Source: Pedobacter sp. Leaf216 (GTDB lineage: Bacteria > Bacteroidota > Bacteroidia > Sphingobacteriales > Sphingobacteriaceae). Taken from it: 60,031 nucleotides of DNA. Position 1 is the first letter of the stretch. Every line of letters starts with the position of its first letter. Of the stretch, positions 55,553-60,031 are shown one piece after another. The notes below the pieces were generated by a model. That model worked only from the letters and a program-made list of their open reading frames with translations. It was not told the origin of the DNA and searched no databases. The position numbers and the translations under genes were made by a program. Location of the stretch: NCBI RefSeq assembly GCF_001421515.1, contig NZ_LMKM01000015.1:18321-78351 (forward strand). Direction: 5' to 3'.

Positions 55553-55798
55553 CTATTTCACACCTTTACTTTGATCTATTTTAGTATCACTGTCCAGGTC
55601 ATCTTTACTTGATCCATTTTCATACCTGTGTTTAGGTGGTTTTTCCATTCTGCTTTCTTCAAGTTCAGAAAAATCACTGCCTTTCTGGTTGGCAACTTCC
55701 CCATGCGACGAAGGTTTCTGTACTGATCCTTCCTGAGGATCTGCAAAATCCTGACCTTCAATCGGTAACTCTTCTTGCTGATTATCATCCTTTTCCAT
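55553..55798 (-). CDS. Small hydrophilic protein
   Basis: An 81-aa protein, highly charged (MEKDDNQQEELPIEGQDF... ending KIDQSKGVK), predicted disordered. It lies 45 bp beyond the rpsJ terminator, so it needs its own promoter. No family recognised; like its neighbours it may be a stress-induced hydrophilin. Confidence 0.55.
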   Translation of the reverse strand: MEKDDNQQEELPIEGQDFADPQEGSVQKPSSHGEVANQKGSDFSELEESRMEKPPKHRYENGSSKDDLDSDTKIDQSKGVK

Positions 55799-55843
55799 AT
55801 CAATAAAACCGATCAGCCTGGTTTTTGTTTCGAATTTTTGGGC

Positions 55844-55876
55844 ATAAAAAAAGTCCCGATTTATATCGGGACTTTT
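55844..55876 (-). terminator. Terminator of the str operon (after rpsJ)
   Basis: AAAAGTCCCGAT (55849-55860) and ATCGGGACTTTT (55865-55876) form a perfect 12-bp stem with a TTAT loop. On the minus strand seven T residues follow. It lies 18 bp after the rpsJ stop codon, where rplC would normally begin. Confidence 0.93.
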
Positions 55877-55894
55877 AATTCTTTTTTAAATCAA

Positions 55895-56200
55895 TTAAAC
55901 TTTGATTTCAACTTCAACACCGCTAGGTAATTCAAGTTTCATTAAAGCATCAACTGTTTTAGAGTTAGAGCTATAAATATCCAATAAACGTTTGTAAGCG
56001 CATAATTGGAACTGCTCTCTAGCTTTTTTGTTAACGTGTGGAGAACGTAAAACAGTAAAGATTTTCTTCTCTGTAGGAAGTGGAATCGGTCCACTTACAA
56101 CTGCACCCGTAGGTTTAACAGTTTTTACGATTTTCTCAGCAGATTTATCTACTAAGTTGTAATCGTAAGATTTTAATTTAATTCTGATTCTTTGGCTCAT
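55895..56200 (-). CDS. rpsJ: 30S ribosomal protein S10
   Basis: S10 of 101 aa ([20 protein letters not shown]... [19 protein letters not shown]). S10 lies in the 30S head and also joins Nus-factor antitermination complexes. It is the last gene of the rpsL-rpsG-fusA-rpsJ group here and is followed by a terminator instead of rplC. A hairpin lies just upstream of its start codon. Confidence 0.98.
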   Translation of the reverse strand: MSQRIRIKLKSYDYNLVDKSAEKIVKTVKPTGAVVSGPIPLPTEKKIFTVLRSPHVNKKAREQFQLCAYKRLLDIYSSNSKTVDALMKLELPSGVEVEIKV

Positions 56201-56214
56201 CTTATTTTAATTAT

Positions 56215-56247
56215 GGCTTCCTGTTAGAGCTATTAACAACAGAAGCC
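56215..56247 (-). promoter_or_regulatory. Leader hairpin just upstream of rpsJ
   Basis: GGCTTC plus TGTT can pair with AACA and GAAGCC across one bulged G. The stem ends 15 nt before the rpsJ ATG, so it could control ribosome access or be a processing site. A second pair, AGCG.TTTGCGT / ACGCAAA.CGCT, lies at about 56272-56312. Confidence 0.5.
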
Positions 56248-56331
56248 GGATTTATTTTAAGTTTTGTGTTAAGCGCTTTGCGTAGGGCGACAAATCATCG
56301 CTAAACGCAAAACGCTATTCACATCACATTA

Positions 56332-58446
56332 CTAGTCTTCAGACTTAATTCTGCCTTTTGATTTAGCAATTACTTCATCCTGTACGTTTTTAGGCGCAGC
56401 TTCATAGTGGTCGAATTCCATTGTTGAAGTTGCACGGCCTGAAGTGATTGTACGTAACTGAGTTACATAACCAAACATTTCAGAAAGTGGCACAGTTGCT
56501 TTAATTACCTGAGATCCATTACGGGTATCCATACCTAATAATTGACCACGACGACGGTTCATATCACCGATAACATCACCCATGTTTTCTTCAGGGGTTA
56601 AGATTTCGATTTTCATGATTGGCTCCATCAACGTAGGTTTACATTTAGGTAAAGCTTCACGATATGCCATTTTAGCTGCAAGCTCAAATGATAAAGCATC
56701 TGAATCGACTGCGTGGAATGAACCATCAATCAAACGTACTTTCATATCAGGAAGTGGGTAACCAGCCAATACACCGTTAGACATCGCAGCAGCAAATCCT
56801 TTTTCTACTGAAGGGATAAATTCACGTGGAATTGAACCACCTGTAATTTCGTTTACGAATTGTAAACCACCTTTTTCGAAATCAGCATCGATTGGCGAAA
56901 TAATAACCTGGATATCAGCAAATTTACCACGACCACCAGATTGTTTCTTGTATGTTTCGCGGTGTTGAGTGGTACCAAAAATTGCTTCTTTGTAAGCTAC
57001 TTGTGGCGCACCTTGGTTAACTTCTACTTTAAACTCACGTTTTAAACGGTCAATTAAAATATCCAAGTGTAACTCACCCATACCAGAGATTACAGTTTGA
57101 CCAGTTTCCTGATCAGTTTGAACTCTGAATGTAGGATCTTCTTCAGCCAATTTAGATAAGCCCATACCTAATTTATCAACGTCTGCCTGAGTTTTAGGCT
57201 CAATAGCTAAACCGATAACTGGCTCAGGGAAGTTCATTGATTCAAGAATGATCGGGTTTTTCTCATCACACAGCGTATCACCAGTTTTGATATCTTTAAA
57301 TCCAACTACCGCAGCAATATCACCAGCAGCCACATTAGGCACAGGGTTTTGCTTGTTAGCGTGCATTTGGAAGATACGAGAAATACGCTCTTTACTTTCT
57401 GAACGGGTATTGTAAACGTAAGAACCAGCATCTAAGTTACCTGAGTAAACACGGATGAAACATAAACGGCCTACGAATGGGTCAGTTGCAATTTTAAATG
57501 CTAAAGCTGCAAACGGCTCTTTAATGCTTGGTTTTAATAAAACTTCAGCACCAGTATCAGGGTTTGTACCAACAACACCTTCTGAATCAAGAGGTGAAGG
57601 CAATAATTCCATCACATAATCCAACATGGTTTGAACACCTTTGTTTTTGAAAGATGAACCACAAACCATAGGAACGATTTTAGCATCTAAAACAGCTGCA
57701 CGTAATGCATCTAAAATTTCGCGCTCAGTGATTGAATTTGGATCTTCAAAGAATTTCTCCATTAAAGATTCATCGTAATCAGCAACTGATTCCAATAATT
57801 TCTCTCTCCACTCAGCAACCTCATCTATCATATCTTCAGGGATAGGCACTTCAGTAAAGGTCATCCCTTTATCGTGCTCATTCCAAACGATACCACGGTT
57901 GTTGATCAAATCAACCACACCTTTAAATGCATCTTCAGAACCGATAGGCAATTGCAATGGAACTGCATTACTACCTAACATATCTTTAACTTGTTTAACA
58001 ACTTTTAAAAAGTCTGCTCCAGAACGGTCCATTTTGTTAACGAAACCGATACGGGCAACATTATAGTTGTTAGCTAAACGCCAGTTGGTTTCTGATTGAG
58101 GCTCAACACCATCAACTGCAGAAAACAAGAACACTAAACCATCTAATACACGTAACGAACGGTTTACCTCTACAGTAAAATCCACGTGTCCTGGTGTATC
58201 GATAATGTTCATGTGGTATGCCTGACCTCTGTATTTCCACTCAACAGTAGTTGCAGCAGAAGTGATCGTGATACCACGCTCTTGCTCTTGTGCCATCCAG
58301 TCCATTGTTGCAGCACCTTCGTGCACTTCACCAATTTTATGACTTACACCAGCATAATAAAGAATACGCTCTGTTGTTGTAGTTTTACCTGCATCAATGT
58401 GAGCCGCGATTCCAATATTTCTTGTAAATTTTAAATCTCTTGCCAT
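56332..58446 (-). CDS. fusA: Elongation factor G
   Basis: A 704-aa translocation GTPase. G1 is AHIDAGKT (15-22), G3 is DTPGH (84-88), and NKMD (138-141) is G4; domains II to V follow in order. The genome may encode other EF-G copies; this one is in the str operon, so it is the housekeeping form. Confidence 0.98.
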   Translation of the reverse strand: MARDLKFTRNIGIAAHIDAGKTTTTERILYYAGVSHKIGEVHEGAATMDWMAQEQERGITITSAATTVEWKYRGQAYHMNIIDTPGHVDFTVEVNRSLRVLDGLVFLFSAVDGVEPQSETNWRLANNYNVARIGFVNKMDRSGADFLKVVKQVKDMLGSNAVPLQLPIGSEDAFKGVVDLINNRGIVWNEHDKGMTFTEVPIPEDMIDEVAEWREKLLESVADYDESLMEKFFEDPNSITEREILDALRAAVLDAKIVPMVCGSSFKNKGVQTMLDYVMELLPSPLDSEGVVGTNPDTGAEVLLKPSIKEPFAALAFKIATDPFVGRLCFIRVYSGNLDAGSYVYNTRSESKERISRIFQMHANKQNPVPNVAAGDIAAVVGFKDIKTGDTLCDEKNPIILESMNFPEPVIGLAIEPKTQADVDKLGMGLSKLAEEDPTFRVQTDQETGQTVISGMGELHLDILIDRLKREFKVEVNQGAPQVAYKEAIFGTTQHRETYKKQSGGRGKFADIQVIISPIDADFEKGGLQFVNEITGGSIPREFIPSVEKGFAAAMSNGVLAGYPLPDMKVRLIDGSFHAVDSDALSFELAAKMAYREALPKCKPTLMEPIMKIEILTPEENMGDVIGDMNRRRGQLLGMDTRNGSQVIKATVPLSEMFGYVTQLRTITSGRATSTMEFDHYEAAPKNVQDEVIAKSKGRIKSED

Positions 58447-58476
58447 GTTATGTTTTTGATTTATCTGATTTTAAAT

Positions 58477-58565
58477 AATTACACCGATTATGTTAAAACA
58501 AATCGGTGTAATTTATCTAATCAGTATAATCTTCTAATTAAATCTGTGTAATCTTACTAATCTGT
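58477..58565. repeat. ATCTGTGT-family hairpin between rpsG and fusA
   Basis: AATTACACCGATT (58477-58489) and AATCGGTGTAATT (58501-58513) form a perfect 13-bp stem with an 11-nt loop. Degenerate TAATCAG and AATCTGTGTAATC blocks follow to 58565. Related wording occurs at about 11240-11277 and at 16449-16521. It fills the 131-bp rpsG-fusA spacer, which is unusually long for this operon. Confidence 0.75.
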
Positions 58566-58577
58566 TAATCCTAATAA

Positions 58578-59045
58578 TTAGAATCTGAAGTGAGAGAACG
58601 CTTTGTTAGCCTCAGCCATTTTATGCGTATCTTCTTTTTTCTTAACAGCAGCACCTTCACCTTTAGCAGCAGCTACGATTTCACCAGCTAATTTCTCTTT
58701 CATGGTTTTTTCGCCACGTTTACGAGCGTATAAAATTAACCATTTCATACCTAAAGCTGTTTTACGCTCTGGTCTAACCTCAGTTGGAACCTGGAAGTTA
58801 GCACCACCAACACGACGAGATTTAACCTCTACAGCTGGCATAATGTTAGTTAAAGCACGTTTAAATATCTCTAAACCGTTTTCACCTGCTTTTTTCTCAG
58901 CAATTTCAACAGCATCGTAAAAAATAGCATATGCGATAGATTTTTTTCCATCGTACATCATATTGTTTACAAAACGAGTTACCTGAACATCGTTAAATTT
59001 TGGATCAGGAAGAATAATTCTCTTTTTTGGTTTTGACTTTCTCAT
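58578..59045 (-). CDS. rpsG: 30S ribosomal protein S7
   Basis: S7 of 155 aa ([19 protein letters not shown]... [11 protein letters not shown]). It nucleates the 30S head and in E. coli represses the str operon. It is 17 bp after rpsL. Confidence 0.98.
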   Translation of the reverse strand: MRKSKPKKRIILPDPKFNDVQVTRFVNNMMYDGKKSIAYAIFYDAVEIAEKKAGENGLEIFKRALTNIMPAVEVKSRRVGGANFQVPTEVRPERKTALGMKWLILYARKRGEKTMKEKLAGEIVAAAKGEGAAVKKKEDTHKMAEANKAFSHFRF

Positions 59046-59062
59046 TTCTTATTTCCTCCCGA

Positions 59063-59476
59063 TTATTTCTTTTTACCTTTTGTTGGTGCCGCAACTACCT
59101 GTCCTGGTTTAGGACGTTTAGTACCATATTTAGAACGACGTTGGTTACGACCAGCTACACCTGATGTATCTAATGCACCACGGATGATGTGGTAACGTAC
59201 ACCTGGTAAATCTTTAACACGACCACCACGGATCAATACGATTGAGTGTTCCTGTAAGTTGTGACCTTCTCCAGGAATGTATGCATTAACCTCTTTACCG
59301 TTCGTTAAACGAACACGGGCTACTTTACGCATTGCTGAGTTTGGTTTTTTAGGGGTAGTGGTGTACACACGTGTACATACACCTCTTCGCTGTGGACAGC
59401 TGTCCAACGCTGGAGACTTACTCTTGAACTCCAGTGCTACTCTACCTTTTCTAACTAATTGTTGAATGGTTGGCAT
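59063..59476 (-). CDS. rpsL: 30S ribosomal protein S12
   Basis: S12 of 137 aa. The decoding-centre loops are present: TPKKPNSA with Lys43 and GGRVKDLPG with Lys88. Both lysines, whose change gives streptomycin resistance in other bacteria, are wild type. It is the first gene of the str operon here, with a consensus promoter about 75 bp upstream. Confidence 0.98.
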   Translation of the reverse strand: MPTIQQLVRKGRVALEFKSKSPALDSCPQRRGVCTRVYTTTPKKPNSAMRKVARVRLTNGKEVNAYIPGEGHNLQEHSIVLIRGGRVKDLPGVRYHIIRGALDTSGVAGRNQRRSKYGTKRPKPGQVVAAPTKGKKK

Positions 59477-59551
59477 TGTGCTTTTTTATGTTTTTTATTA
59501 AAAAATTTACCGCTCCCCCGGCATCCTTACAGATAGCCCATAAAACGGACT

Positions 59552-59584
59552 GCAAAAGTAGAACAATTCTTTTTAAAAATCAAG
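59552..59584 (-). promoter_or_regulatory. Promoter of the str operon
   Basis: TACTTTTGC (minus strand, 59552-59560) is an exact -7 element; CTTG at 59581-59584 gives the -33 box with a 20-bp spacer. The leader would be about 70 nt. Confidence 0.75.
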
Positions 59585-59691
59585 GGGTTAGCGTAAAAAG
59601 TTTTAAGTTGGCAGCTATTAGTTTCTAGTTGATGGTTAAGGAGTTGTGGCTCTCCCATTCTTATGTTGATATTCCGAACTAAAGGGGTTCC

Positions 59692-59811
59692 AAATTTCAG
59701 ATGAAACCTTTCCTACAATCGCGCCATGCTGAATTTATTTCAGCAACTTAAATCAATGCGATTATTTTTTTGGAAAGCAACCTCTGCAATATTTAGGTGA
59801 GGTTTGGCCCC
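59692..59811. repeat. Large direct repeat at the window end, copy A
   Basis: About 120 bp nearly identical to 59913-60031. It includes the palindrome TGCTGAA/TTCAGCA (59727-59745), then CTTAAATCAATGCGATT, then GGAAAGCAACCTC, and ends GGCCCC. No gene lies in 59585-60031. Confidence 0.85.
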
Positions 59812-59912
59812 GCTAATGTTCCAAGCTCGTGAAAAACTCGCTTTCCACGTATATCGGGTTTAGCTTTCAAGAACAGTACACTAAAAATCGTTTTTGGGAG
59901 CTGAATTAAGGG

Positions 59913-60031
59913 AAATTGCAGATGAGACTTTTTATATACTATTCATGCTGAATTTATTTCAGCTACTTAAATCAATGCGATTATTTTTTTTGGAAAGCAA
60001 CCTCAGTAATACTTAGGTGAGGTTCGGCCCC
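59913..60031. repeat. Large direct repeat at the window end, copy B
   Basis: Second copy, 221 bp downstream, truncated by the end of the window at GGCCCC. The palindrome is at 59946-59964, with one changed end base (TTCAGCT). Confidence 0.85.

Noticed and set aside
35325..55798. Integrative element or prophage splitting the S10 operon
   Set aside because: No integrase, transposase, tRNA target or phage genes were seen, so the mode of entry stays open.

Overview
The window reads as chromosomal DNA of a Bacteroidota bacterium, most likely a Pedobacter-like member of the Sphingobacteriaceae. This is inferred from a SusC/SusD pair, type IX secretion parts (PorP/SprF and a type B sorting domain), Bacteroidota-type promoters (TTTG, about 19 bp, TAnnTTTGC), single-cysteine L36, AT-rich codon use and many short palindromic intergenic repeats. 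No rRNA, tRNA, CRISPR array, prophage, integrase or complete insertion sequence was seen.

Layout. 0.3-8.5 kb (mostly + strand): a secreted S9 glutamyl-endopeptidase-like protease, the CbpA/CbpM co-chaperone pair, a HerA-like ATPase (DUF853/YjgR type), and a two-gene sugar-1-phosphate kinase/nucleotidyltransferase operon. 9-16.2 kb: dnaK (-), a DUF1304 membrane protein, a YkuD-type L,D-transpeptidase, a METTL25-like methyltransferase, and a GMC oxidoreductase with its gluconate-2-dehydrogenase subunit-3-like partner. 16.7-19.7 kb: a large secreted glycoside hydrolase of uncertain specificity. 20.0-35.2 kb (- strand): the S10-spc-alpha ribosomal supercluster from rplC to rplQ, including secY, map, infA and rpoA.

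35.3-55.8 kb is an accessory block: TauE/SafE with DUF1634, two unrecognised genes behind a fungal-type prephenate dehydrogenase, a small polysaccharide utilisation locus (SusC, SusD, a GH43_24-like galactanase with a ricin domain), a three-gene surface module (uninterrupted collagen-like stalk with YadA-like head repeats, CHU_C protein, PorP/SprF), a dGTPase, a CsgG/LpoB-like secreted protein, and a cluster of tiny hydrophilic proteins with a YtxH-like membrane protein. 55.9-59.5 kb returns to translation genes (- strand): rpsL, rpsG, fusA, rpsJ.

The most striking large-scale feature is that rpsJ and rplC, normally adjacent, lie 20.7 kb apart. The break looks stabilised: rpsJ ends in a strong terminator and rplC has a textbook promoter and a structured leader. 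At small scale the window holds a 42-bp palindromic tandem repeat with an 84-bp higher-order period, a decayed copy of the 3' end of the HerA-like gene, several dispersed REP-like palindromes, and hairpins inside the ribosomal operons, one of which (rpsD-rpoA) has the form of an intrinsic terminator. The best candidate for a less-described system is the collagen-like/CHU_C/PorP module.
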